The position numbers were made by a program, and so were the translations under genes. From Isoetes taiwanensis (taxonomy: Eukaryota; Streptophyta; Lycopodiopsida; Isoetales; Isoetaceae): a stretch of DNA of 64,000 bases. This document shows, in pieces, positions 34,143 through 45,099 of the stretch (positions are counted from its first letter, which is position 1; the number at the start of each line of letters is the position of its first letter). Location: positions 186,001 to 250,000 of the forward strand of contig JAJEKV010000055.1 of the NCBI GenBank assembly GCA_021234155.1. Direction: 5' to 3'. The notes beneath the pieces are model-generated. The model worked only from the letters and a program-made list of their open reading frames with translations, was not told where the DNA came from and ran no database searches.

Positions 34143-34988
34143 CTATAAAGGTAATAAAATACCTTTTTCTGTGATGCCTCTTACATTAAGAGGCCCACAC
34201 AAATCAGTATGCACAACTTCCAATATTCCTTTTGCCTTCTTCTGTGATTTTCTAAATGGTAGTCTTGCAAGTTTTCCAACCATGCAACCATAGCACAATT
34301 TGTGTTCACTATCCAATTTGCAATCTTCAATTAATCCCTGTTTTATCATGGCCTGAATGTTCTTATTACTGACATGACACAATCTCTCAGTGCCAAACAT
34401 TAATATATACGAAACTATGATTGCATTGATGCTTGGCAAATGATTACATTCAAACCCAAAGAGATTGCCAACTCTTTTGCCCAAAAATTTTATTTCATTG
34501 TCCAAAGAAACAGTACATTTCAATCTGTCAAAATTGACAGAGTAACCCATGTCTACAAGTTGGCTTATGGAAATCAAATTCCTCACCAGAGAGGGTACAC
34601 ACAAAACATCCTTCAAAACTACTGCCTTGCCCTGTAGGTCAAACAACTCAAGTGTTCCAGAATATTGGACCTTTTGCAAATCTCCATTCCCTAATTTGAT
34701 GTAACATCCTTTTTCAATTTTTCCATCTCTAAGTAGCTTGGTCGAGCCAGTCACTGTCTTTTCTGCTCCACTATCTAGGATCAGCAGATTATTTGCATCA
34801 TTAGAATCCCTCTTTGAAATATTCAGAATATTGTTACATACCTCAGCATCTTCATCATCCTCACTGCTTTCTTCTTCAGTTTCTTGAGTTAGATTTACTG
34901 CTGATTCTTGTCTGCCAGCACCTCTCCCTTGCCCTTGTTTCCCTCTTCCTCTGCTAGGTTTTCCTCTCCTTCCCCTGCTGCTTGAGCA
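34143..34988 (-). pseudogene. pol: copia protease and pre-integrase region
   Basis: In the same frame as gag after its stop: an Arg/Gly linker (G-R-G-K-Q-G-Q-G-R-G), an acidic segment, then the aspartic protease site L-L-I-L-D-S-G-A at about 34770. The pre-integrase zinc part follows (L-C-H-V-S-N-K-N-I-Q; C-Y-G-C-M-V-G-K), then V-H-T-D-L-C-G-P-L, which carries the first integrase Asp. A small indel just after G-I-T-E-K (about 34165) shifts the frame and ends it at 34143. Without the gag stop this part would be translated as a fusion. Confidence 0.85.
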
Positions 34989-35849
34989 TCAATTGGCAAA
35001 GTGTCCTTTGCCTCCACAGTTGAAACAATCCACATTCTTGAGTTTGGGACAGTCTGCCTTCAAATGACCTTGTGCCTTGCAATGGTAACAGGGACCTACA
35101 TTCCCCTTTGGTTTTGAACTGCTGCCTTTGTACTTGGATCTACCTGCATATAAAACTTCAACATTCTCATCATAATCATCAGTTTTATTTTGTTCAAATT
35201 CGGTTCTTATCATTTCTTCTGCCATTTCCCTTGTTCTAGCAACATTTCTTATAAGAGTGGCCAACTGCTTATTTTCTCCCACTGCCCTTGCAACATGCAG
35301 CAACTTTTGTTGGTCTGTCAACATAACACCAGCTCCCTCGAGATCTGCTACTATATTATCAAATCTAGAGAAGAAATTAGTAAGGTCATCATCTTCTCTA
35401 AGCTTAAGCTTTCTCAATTCTTTGTCTAAAACATCAATCTGTGATGAACTTTTCTCTTCAAAGTGCTTAAGCAAATACTTCCAGATTTCCTTTGGAGTTT
35501 TACCTCTGACCTTCAGAAGAATGGAGGCCCCCACTTTACTAGTTAAAATTGCATATGCCTCCTTCAATTTTGTTTTAACAATTTTGCTAGAACCACCACT
35601 ATCTCCACTTGTTGCAGTAGCTTCTAATTCTCCTGATGCAGATGCTTCTTCAGAAGGGCTATTCTCCCTTCTTCCTGCAATCATACTACTAGGAACATTA
35701 GTATTGTCAGAAATTCCATCTTCCAACAATTCCCATAGGTTTTCATTTTCAAGAACATTTTTCATTTGTTCCTTCCAAATTTGAAAACCTGGTCCTCCCT
35801 CATAGGTCTTGATTCCACTGAGGAGAGCAGCTCCAAATCTGCTAGACAT
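34989..35849 (-). CDS. gag: copia Gag, stopped inside the second zinc knuckle
   Basis: The first ATG in frame (35849-35847, M-S-S-R-F-G) lies 13 bases beyond the primer-binding site, and I use it as the start. The protein has an N-terminal gag/UBN2-like helical region (W-K-E-Q-M-K-N-V-L; D-V-L-D-K-E-L-R-K-L). It ends with a first CCHC knuckle (C-Y-H-C-K-A-Q-G-H-L-K-A-D-C) and a second one cut off after C-F-N-C-G-G-K-G-H-F-A-N by TGA at 34991-34989. The frame continues past the stop with C-S-S-S-R, so one codon breaks gag-pol. CGA to TGA in a CpG would explain it. Gag packages element RNA into virus-like particles. Confidence 0.9.
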   Translation of the reverse strand: MSSRFGAALLSGIKTYEGGPGFQIWKEQMKNVLENENLWELLEDGISDNTNVPSSMIAGRRENSPSEEASASGELEATATSGDSGGSSKIVKTKLKEAYAILTSKVGASILLKVRGKTPKEIWKYLLKHFEEKSSSQIDVLDKELRKLKLREDDDLTNFFSRFDNIVADLEGAGVMLTDQQKLLHVARAVGENKQLATLIRNVARTREMAEEMIRTEFEQNKTDDYDENVEVLYAGRSKYKGSSSKPKGNVGPCYHCKAQGHLKADCPKLKNVDCFNCGGKGHFAN

Positions 35850-35861
35850 TTTGATCAACCT

Positions 35862-35874
35862 GGCTCTGATACCA
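35862..35874 (-). other. Primer-binding site, initiator tRNA-Met
   Basis: Minus strand TGGTATCAGAGCC lies one base inside the 5' LTR, the standard plant copia tRNA-iMet primer site. Confidence 0.95.
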
Positions 35875-35875
35875 C

Positions 35876-36527
35876 TGTTAGGATCTTAGAAATGTCTAGC
35901 TATCTAACTTGAATAAACAAACTTGCAATGCAATATTCTAATGGTCTTAAAATATCATTGACTCACGAACTAAACCACTGAAACTATATTAATCAATGGC
36001 TTAAAGAAACTCATTCAAAACGACCCGAGAGCTCGGGCATTCACCTTCATTGATGAATCCAACACACTATATCTGTACATTCTTGTTGTTCTTAAATATG
36101 CAGGCACCGATCCTCAAGGATTCGGCACCGATCCGGCCCTGCCGGTACGCTCCATTCTAAGTTTAACTTAGGAGCAAGGCGGTTGGTTATTTCATCGAAA
36201 TATCCCATATATCTCCAACCATTGACCATTAGGTTTATTCAAATAAACCTTTAACCATTAACCTAAGGTCATATAATTCACTTAATAACCTGTCAACTTA
36301 GGTTAACCTTATTCTCTAACGTCTGTGCTTTGTGTATACTGTAAACTCTGTGAACCTGTTCAACTCTTTGATCTGTATGAGAACTTCTGTCTTGACAACC
36401 TCTGTGATCTTCATAATGCAATCTTATCAACCTGTATAGCATATCTTCAAACAACCAATTTAGAACTTCTCAAAGTTCCCTTGTGAAATGTTCAACCACT
36501 ATTATAATATGAACTGCAACTCTTACA
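35876..36527 (-). repeat. 5' LTR (right) of the recent copia element
   Basis: 652 bp, same termini as the left copy, and followed on the minus strand by the primer-binding site. Confidence 0.97.
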
Positions 36528-36532
36528 TATAC

Positions 36533-38244
36533 AAGTTTGGAAGAGTAAGATGTACCAAGAAGAGTTTTGATAAGCTGCTATTTTCATGCCCTGCTTTATG
36601 CAATCAGAGAGAATATGTTTCTCAGTTCTATATTGCCATTCTGTTTACAGTTAGTTTAACAGTTTGACACAACCCACCCAAGGCAATTTCAATAGAACTA
36701 GGCAATTTCATTAGATCTATTTTTATTAGGTGAAAACTCTCGCTCTTAACGACGTTAAACTTTACATAACATTAGACAAGTGAAAATGTTTTCATTTGGC
36801 TCTGGTGGTGCAGAATGAATTGGCATAACATCAGAGGTGGTGAACATGTTGTCATTCACGCTCGGGCAATGCACAATGAGCTAAGCTATAAAGGATTTCT
36901 TAAATTTCCTACATTAAAAAATCTTGCAAATGACATCACATACTTTAGCAATATTTGTAGGCCTGACATGTGGTAAATAGGTTGTTATTCGAGCTCTGGT
37001 AATGCACAATGAGCCAGCCTTAAAGGATCTTTTAAATTTATACATTGTCGAATGAGCTAGCCATAAAAGGATTTCATTAGATTCATACATTAGGATTTCA
37101 TTAGATTCATACATTAGAATTTTTTTAATCATTAAACATGATGTATAATCCTTTGAAGTTCATACAACAACTATTAACAAGTATAGTTGCCCTTCTACAA
37201 ACTACTAACAAATCAAACAACTACATGTAGTGATAGAAAATAGGAGGAAAATGCATGGCTCCTAACACGTTTTCCGCAATTCTCTGCTACCCTAAGCTTT
37301 CCCCGACGTCAAACTTCCTTCTCAAATTCCTCAAGTTTGATGAAAGTGCGAGCAACAATTTGTACATAGTATTTTCTTTCTTACTCTAACCATAACAACT
37401 TCAGACAATATTGTGATCAACCCAGATCAAATTTTCGAATCAGATAATGGGCTATACACCATTTCCTTTATTGAATTGCGGGGCATCCAGAACTGTCCGG
37501 CCACTTTCCATTAGAGGCAATTTGAGATCTCATTTCATCCCCATAAGAATCCTCCAATAGAATGGCTACCCTCTATAAACTGCAATTAATGCAGCACCAA
37601 CAACTTCATTGCTTTTGTTTTTCCCCCATAACTTTTGATCCACTCGTCAAAATGCTGCGGCGTTTGTTGCATTTGATACGAAATGAAAAGATCTTTCTAA
37701 TGATATATGGTTATGATGTATTTCAATATGGTCATATGCGTTAACCTTAAAAAAATATGATTTTTTACTTATTTCTTGTACATTTATATCAAGAAAGGTA
37801 TATGAATGGGTTATCATTAGATACATTTTGAGAAGACGAACCCATTGCTACAAAAAGTGTTTGAATCGGAGTTCTGGATCAAAAGTTATAATGAAAAACT
37901 GATACTACGGAAGTTAGTTGCAACTGCATTAATTACAGGCTGCCACATAATACTGGAATGAGATACACTGGAACTCTTCTCTTATTGGACAGTTTAAAAA
38001 GCTGACGTGGCATTTTAAGCATCCCTTAATGGGACAAAATGTGATCTCATATTTCCTCTAATGCCTTAGATATTTTCTAAGTGCCAGTTTCTTATTCCAT
38101 TCTACAAGATAAATTTAATGTTGTGAGTCAGGTAAAGGCCAACTCCTTCACTGCATTGTTTGGTTCAAGGATCGGTGCATCAACAAGTATCCAGACTACT
38201 CAAGGTATCTTTGACTCGTTATTCCATTTTTTTTTTTTGTTGGT
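36533..38244. other. No gene; diverged tandem repeat at 36770-37125
   Basis: Boxes like GCAATGCACAATGAGC, AAAGGATTTC and TTAGATTCATACATTA recur with about 70-120 bp spacing; the last is tripled at 37066-37120. A box CATAACTTTTGATCCACTCG at 37627 resembles the dispersed repeat at 42570. No coding sequence is seen. Confidence 0.45.
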
Positions 38245-40356
38245 TTATGAAGTTTGAAGGAAAATTTGCCTTCTGCCAATGGGAAAGCCCCAGACTTGGA
38301 TGGTATGCAGGAAGAATTGCTTAAGTGGACAGGGCCGTCCATAATACCAGTGCTGACCGCCTTGTTCAACAAGGCATTACGGGGAAGGCTTCCATTGCGA
38401 TGGACCAATAGCGAGTTGTTCCCATCTATAAAGGCGGGTGACCCTAACTTTGCCCGATAACGAAAAATCATGGTGGAGTTCGGTGTTTGCAAAACTCCTT
38501 CTTGCGGGATTCTCGGCAGCGAAGCGACCGGGCCGGGGAGCAGCGAAGGTGTGGGCCCTCACCAGGCAGGATTCGGACCGACACTCAACCATTGACCACA
38601 TCTTCACGTTGCGAACTTCGATTGAAGGCGGTAGGGAACGCCCGTCAGGATCTATATTGTTGTTTTTGTGGATTTTTGGCGTTTGATTACGTAGGCTCGG
38701 GATAAAAACTATGGGCAAGATTGCTTGGTTTGGGGTTCTGTGACATTTGCGGGAATGCGATTAATGCGTGCTATATGAAAGATGATGCTCGGGTCGGTTG
38801 CGTTAAGACAAGCCAACCATTTGATAGTAGTATCGGGTTGCCCTCTCTCCCCAACATTATTTGGGCTTTTACATTGATCAATTGGAGAGCGGGCTTCGAT
38901 AATGGGGGCGATGGAGCTCACCTTCTTTATCGGATCATCAGGCGTTAATATATGCCGATGATGTGGACCTCCTAGCTTACACACCAGCCAGACATGCAAC
39001 GACATCTCGATGCCCGGACACATTACCCCGCGGAGCGATATATGGCGTCAACTTTGGTCAAGACTAAGGTGGTTTTCATATCATCTTCACGTCCACCGAG
39101 GGTCCCCTCCTTGAGTTACCAAGGCCCAGAATGTGGAAATTGCATCCACATACAAGTATTTGGGAGTGGTGTTTCCTTCTACTATGCTTTGGGACACATC
39201 CATGCGCTACGAGTGGACGGCGGTGGAAGGCACTATATGCAATGCAAAACAATAGTCATAGAGCGGAGTTGTATGATTGGGCCCATCGGTCACACTGTTC
39301 AAGGTCTTAGTAGAGCCTGTCCTTTTATATGGGGTGGAAGTATGGGGCCCAGTGGTATCACTTGCTACTTGGAATGACTTGGGGCAGGTCGAGAAAGCCT
39401 TCTTGAAATACGAGCACTAGGGGTGAAGTCCACGGTCCCATATCAAATTCTACTTTGCGGGGAGACGGGGATTCTTGCCTCTTGAGGAGGGCAGCCCTTG
39501 ATCGCCACATTGTCTATTTTCAGAAGGTGGTCAATATGGGACGATGCTCGTCTCCCTAACCTAGCTTATATCATGGCAATGGGGCATGCCGCCTCAAGGC
39601 TTCTTTGGAGGAAAAGAGAGCTCAATGGTTGGCTAGATGGAATGTGCGAGAACACGAGTGCATACATATGCAAAGCGAGAGGCGATCGCCATAGCTTGAG
39701 AGACAATATCTTGACGCTTGCTTCCTCGGCAAGCTTTGGGATGCCAATGCCCTTGAAACATGTCAAGACAAAGCACACTATCAGTAGCCACATAAATCCC
39801 ACATTGGAACGAGGCCGCAATGCTACCGCGTACCCACTTGCCCATGAAAAGGCGGAGACTCATTGCCTCCATTCGCCTGGGGGCACATCATCTTTGAATT
39901 GAGCGGGCAGATGGATTGGTGAGCCACGCCCGGGGACAGACTCTGTCAATCTTTGCCAAATGGGAGTCATTGAGGATGAATCTCATACCCTTCAAAGTTG
40001 CCCAAAGATATGATCAAATTCCGGACGCCGCTATCCGAAGTTGGTCGGGCCGGCCAGCCATTACATGTGACATTGAGCACGAGATCCGACGGGTCTTTGG
40101 GATCATACCTTCGAGGAGGTTATGGACATGCGAGATCAGCTATGTCCTCGGGCACACACTTGACATGTATATATACATTGATGTATACTTGTACAGTTTG
40201 ACAGCATTCTTATTACTGCCACGATTTTTCCCTCGAAAACCCTTCGGGGCGGGGGTTTTTTTAACTCGGACAGTAATAAGTTTGCTGCGCTCCTTGTGGG
40301 TCCCATAGGCCGATTGGCCTCAGTGGACGATAAAAAATTATTCTCATTCTCATTCT
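38245..40356 (+). mobile_element. Decayed LINE (non-LTR retrotransposon), copy A
   Basis: The RT palm begins at 38254 (D-L-D-G-M-Q-E-E-L-L-K-W, then I-K-A-G-D-P). It continues in other frames with H-S-T-I-D-H-I-F-T-L-R near 38585 and the catalytic L-I-Y-A-D-D-V-D-L-L near 38946. A C-terminal region homologous to copy B follows (Q-W-L-A-R-W-N-V near 39630; D-A-C-F...K-L-W-D-A near 39715). The 3' end has a stem-loop (AAAACCCTTCGGGGCGGGG, about 40234), the consensus GGGTCCCATAGGCC...GTGGACGATAAAA and a short (TTCTCA)n tail to 40356. The endonuclease part is absent, so the copy is 5'-truncated. Numerous frameshifts. Confidence 0.85.
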
Positions 40357-42267
40357 TCTGCCTTCTGTCATGGGCAAGATGAATTGTTGCACCCAACTTC
40401 TCCATCATTTTCTGCTCTGAGAATGTATCTATCATGAGGATGGTCCATTGTGAAATCAATGATCTAGGTCAAACATTGCTGGTATAAATAGGCTTCATGC
40501 TTGGTTGTCAAGTTGCAATGTTTACCTTACTAGTGTAATTGCCTCATGACATCTGCCAAGTCATGGTGGACTAAAGGCAGGACAAATTATTGATTTTGAT
40601 CTTTGGCTTTATAACATTTTTGATACTACATGTTAATTAGCTATTCATCCTTTTTCTATTGGCAATATGTGTTGTAAGTAGTCTCATCTATCATTAGAGC
40701 ATCGAATACTTCAATTTCTTAAATACCAATTGAGGTTTATGAGTCAAAATTAGGATCCATGAGTTGAACTGGAAGTACAAGAAGGAATTGCCCAAAAAAA
40801 TTGGTATTTATTGAAGGCATTACTTTTAATATCCTCTTTTCCAGCCATAGTTCTGTTGCTGCACAGTACACATGGCTGTGGATGCCAAAGATATTGTCAA
40901 GCAACATTCACATAGGTGGCAGATGTGTAATGGCTTTTTGTTGTGGGCTTGTATCATAGCACATATAAAAGGCCAAGATTAGGCAGGGCCTATGATCCGT
41001 TACAATCAATCACAAAATTAGTATCTAGTATGGTTTCCCCATTTGTCATTGCTTATATGATGCTACAACAATTAAAATTCTGGCTACAATTGTAAGTAAG
41101 GCTAGGTTCCTTTGCTTTCAATACACTATGCCTTGGAAGATGCAGGCAATTAACCATTTTGATGTCACCAGACATGTTACATTTGTATTATATTTGTGAG
41201 CAAGCAATTTGGTACTAAAGTCTGATCAACTGTAAGCCAGGCTTAGACCCCATGAGTACCAAAAGGTATGTCTAGGATTTCCATGACAGTATTTTGCCGT
41301 TATAAATCTGGTGCATGAAGTACAAAACTAAGATGCAATTATCTTCTGCTATACCATGTATGGCAGTTTAAAACTCTAGTTCAGAATGGTCAATCTCCAA
41401 GTAATGAGATTCTGAGAATGGCTGCTAGCGAGTTTCTGCTGCATGGGGCTTGCAAGAAAGTTGAATGATCTGAGATTAGTTGTCGAAGATTGGAGGCAGT
41501 TTAAGTTGCTGAGTGCATAAGAAAGACATCCCGGAGAGTATCCTGGAGGGCTATGCGAAATAAAATATTAATGTCTATTGTGATTGCAGCTAATGCAATG
41601 CACAAATTGTTACACTTTGAAGGTAGGTTCTTTGACCATAAGGTTATCAATTAAGGAGTAAATATGCATGTACTTATATGGCTTATACAACTTACAGGTG
41701 AAATAGCTATACCAACAATGACCATTATGGTAGTTATTTCATGATATTATAAACAATCAATGTCAGATGGATATAGAACATCAAAAGAATACCTTATTCT
41801 TGGTTGCAAGTTTTGTGTACACTTCTGTTATGCTTGTTTGAATTTGCCTTCCTTGCGCATCAGTGCAAACTTTCTAAATTGACATAATAATCTACAAATT
41901 GACGACTCCCAAGCAAATAATCTGCTTTGAATACCATCTATTTGAATTCCCAAATGTCTAATTAAACATTACATATTGTGATAGCTCTTGTCCTTCCATG
42001 CATTCTTGTAATAGCCCTTGTTCCTACCCAGACCATATCCTACAATTTGATATGCAAAGTAATCAAACGTGCTTTTGACTAGTTTTTTTAATAACCCCAA
42101 TCGGGAGGAATATGTAGCATAATAACAGGGGGTTTTCTTTGTGTTTTTGTACGCTTTTCACCAAGGTTTTCCTATGATTTCGTGATGTATTCAAATGGAT
42201 GTACTAATGCGTACATCTAGAGTGCACCATTTCTGAGCCATTGATTTTAGTCTTTTTTTTTTTTTTC
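40357..42267. other. No gene supported
   Basis: AT-rich sequence without frames above about 70 codons, recognisable repeats or RNA genes. Confidence 0.4.
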
Positions 42268-42500
42268 CAATGGTCAACAACCAATGGCTCATAACAAAAG
42301 CCCTTTTTTTGTGCGTGTGGTACATAATGGTCAATAACCAATGGCTCACAACAAAAGCCCTTTTTTTTTGTGCGTGTGGTGCATAATGGTCAACAACCAA
42401 TGGCTCATAACAACAGCCCTCTTTTTGTGCGTGTGGTGCATAATGGTCAACAACCAATGGCTCACAACAAAAGCCCTCTTTTTGTGTGTGTGGTGCATAA
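42268..42500. repeat. 57-59-bp minisatellite, four units
   Basis: Units begin at about 42269, 42326, 42385 and 42442, each AATGGTCAACAACCAATGGC plus a T-run and GTGCGTGTGGTGCAT. They differ by a few bases and T-run length. Open frames on both strands here come from the repeat. Confidence 0.9.
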
Positions 42501-42539
42501 TGGGCACATGAAGGGCTTGAAGGGCGCATGTAGTGCAGT

Positions 42540-42740
42540 TTCCCCGCCGGCAACACATTTCTTATCATAACTTTTGATCCAGAGCTCTGTTTGAGATGAT
42601 TTTTATTGCGTTGGAAAGCTCTCTCCGAGATCTTTTTGATAGTGTATGATATGGATATGTTTGGTTAAGTTATCTATGCTAAAACATCAATTTTTCGGCC
42701 GGGTTTGGTAGGCTTTCAGATCCTACCAGCTGATTAATAC
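42540..42740 (+). repeat. Dispersed repeat copy, partner of 11760-11960 (minus)
   Basis: CATAACTTTTGATCCAGAGC, ATTGCGTTGGAAAGCTCTCT, GTGTATGATATGG and TTTTTCGGCCGGGTTTGG occur in the same order as on the minus strand at 11960-11760. Similar boxes are common in plant retrotransposon-derived repeats. No coding sequence. Confidence 0.55.
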
Positions 42741-43361
42741 AGGATTGCGCTATTGGATATTGTTTTATGGCTCATTCCGAATGAAGGTTGCAAACAATTA
42801 CCATGCATTTTTAGATTTTGAGGCAGTTATTAAGCAAATTCCAAGGCTTCTAGATCCTTGTGCTAACAAGCAGAAAAGTTTCCCACTTTGGTTTCTCACC
42901 ACAAGAATCCATGGAGGCCAAAGGCTGCTGTTAAATTCCAGTTGAAAAATGTTTGTGTATGGGTGTTGCAAACTTTATGACTTTTAGAATAATGGGATCA
43001 ATCCGCTCTATCTTTATGGTAACTTTTACTTATGTTCTATTTGTTTCATTGTGATGAAATTCAAAAGCTACAGGTGATGAAAGCCTCAAATGAATTCTAG
43101 TTGTTTTCTGGTTTGAATTCTAAATTTTTTGTCACACCGGGAGGGGGGGGGAGGACGTCCCTAAGGCCCCGAAGGGGCCAAAAAAAATTTTGCAACACAA
43201 ACCATTAACATCCAACATATAAAAATTAAATGCCCCAACACATAACAACCAACACATAACAACCATTGACATTAACAACCAACACATAACTACCATTGAC
43301 ATTAATTAACACAACCATTGGGTCCAACACATTTAAATTAAAATCCCCCTTAAACCCCCTT
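42741..43361. other. No gene; short AACACATAACAACCA repeats
   Basis: A G-run and a GGCCCCGAAGGGGCC hairpin lie at 43140-43180. At 43235-43320 the words CCAACACATAACAACCA and CATTGACATTAA alternate three times. Confidence 0.5.
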
Positions 43362-43587
43362 TGGTTTGGGTGCACTTTCACACAGGGGGTGACGTAGGGC
43401 AGCGAGAGCCCTCATAATTGTATTTTGCACGTACAAAATCAACACCATATAGTATTCCGCTATACTTGCATACCCCACAAACGAGGAACTTTACGTACGG
43501 TGTAGATTAAGGAATAAGGGGTGAATATGCCTATCCAACAGCTCTCGTTGCCCGGAGTCACCCCCGTGTGAATATGCACCCAAACCA
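43362..43587. mobile_element. MITE with roughly 48-bp inverted ends
   Basis: The left arm starts TGGTTTGGGTGCACTTTCAC and runs through GGGGGTGACGTAGGGCAGCG to about 43410. The right arm is its complement at 43541-43587 with a few mismatches and small gaps. The element is 226 bp and non-coding. I found no convincing target duplication. Confidence 0.75.
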
Positions 43588-45099
43588 GATAGTGTGAGCG
43601 TTCTTCGTCCTTTTCATTTTCCTCACACTCTTTTTTTTTTTCATTTTTTTATACGCCCTTGCTCTTTCCTTCTCTTTCTCTCTGCCTTGCCCCTCGTCCA
43701 GCGGCGCCTTCGAACTCTGGCGCCTTTCCTTCAGGCTATGACGCCTGTTCTTCAGGCTATGGCCTCTTCAGGCTATGGCGCCTGCTTAGCCCATTTCGGC
43801 TGAGGCAAGAAAGGAGACACATTCCAGCCCTAAGGAAGACTAAGGAAGGATGACGTAAGAGGCTGAGGCACATTCCAGCCCATTTCGACTGAGGCAAGAA
43901 AGGATGACAAGTTCTGCTTGATTTAAGGTACAGCTTATTCCGGTAAGGAGGTCCAAATGGGTCCAAATGTTGCCTGCTGGCTTGTTTACCCGTAGATTCG
44001 TGGCTTAGCCTCTTTCTGAGTCTTGTGCAGCTCTTACCTATTTTGAATGCAGGATACAGAAGCAGCTCTATCATATTTCAGTGCAAAAGACAGAGCAGTT
44101 CTTACTTATTCTGGATGCACGAGAATCGATTGTTGTGCATGCCAAATAGGGATGCTTCTTTATCAATTCAGAATGGTATAAGCCTTCTCTTTGGGTCTTA
44201 TCTACAAGTTTTGTTGCTGCTTTCATCTTTAGGTTATTGAATTTGGCTTATTGTGCATCGAAACAGCAAGGAGCTTCTCTTTTATTGGAATGCTGGAATT
44301 ATTTGGAGTTTTTGGTGGGCATAACAGGACTGAGGCCTTGCTGTGAATTCCTTTTACAACAGGTTTCTTCAAAAGTTAAATTGTTAGTTGGAGTAGATTA
44401 TCATGGAATTATGACAAAATCTTCTCTGTGGTTGCTAAATTGTGAGAAAATGTTCTCTGTGATCTTGTGATCTGCTAAATTCTAAACTGCTAGTGCTTTA
44501 GTTCTTTGGAAGGTCTTGGTACAGTTATTAAACCAAAGCACATGCCAGAGTATATTGACTGACAATTTCTATTGTTGCAACTATGGAAACTAGCCCGAAA
44601 AGCGGAAGATATGGAGCCAAGCTTAGTGAAGAAGCTGCCCAGCCGTGCAGATGGAGGATAACTGGGGATGCAGTTATGAGCTTTATTGTTGTCTACAGTT
44701 TGTGAAATCGCGCTTGGCGCGATTTTACTTTGTCACACTTTTCTATTTCAAAGCATTTTAGAGGACGTCTCCTTTATTAGTTGTACAGATATCCAAGGCT
44801 ATTTGCCTAAAATATCATAACTTCAAATTTAAGATTGTTAAAATTTGTAATTTTATTTTTATATATTGTAATATATGCTTGATTTCGATAAGTAAATTAT
44901 TATTTCTTATGCGATGTCAATAAAAAAAATCATTATTTCAAGTATATTTGTTGTTTTAATGCTGATGTAATTTCAAGAAAACAAGTCCTTCATGTGCCTT
45001 ATTGGAAGTAAATACAAATAATTAACCAAATATGCAACATAAACTACACTTTTCGAAATGCAAAAAATAGAATTGAAAATCACTAAATCACTAAATGTC
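43588..45099. other. No gene recognised
   Basis: A T-rich tract, then short CAGGCTATGGCGCCT-type repeats at 43730-43790. Frames up to about 105 codons on both strands have no recognisable motif. Confidence 0.4.

Larger units (their letters stand above)
30944..36527 (-). mobile_element. Full-length Ty1/copia retrotransposon, recent insertion
   Basis: Two 652-bp LTRs (30944-31595 and 35876-36527) flank a minus-strand gag-pol. The element is bounded by the perfect 5-bp target duplication TATAC (30939-30943 and 36528-36532). A primer-binding site complementary to initiator tRNA-Met and a purine tract are in place. I found no difference between the LTRs by eye, which implies a recent insertion. 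Gag, protease, RT and RNase H are nearly intact in one frame. The integrase section (33420-34142) is full of indels, and gag carries one stop, so this copy is not autonomous as read. Confidence 0.97.

Noticed and set aside
35190-35784. Plus-strand frames opposite copia gag
   Set aside because: Shadows of the minus-strand gag coding sequence.
41350-41600. Possible GRAS-like exon (E-I-L-R-M-A-A-S-E-F-L-L-H-G)
   Set aside because: A single short resemblance with stops close by; not enough to call.
42268-42500. CRISPR array
   Set aside because: Units are head-to-tail with no unique spacers, in plant DNA; this is a minisatellite.
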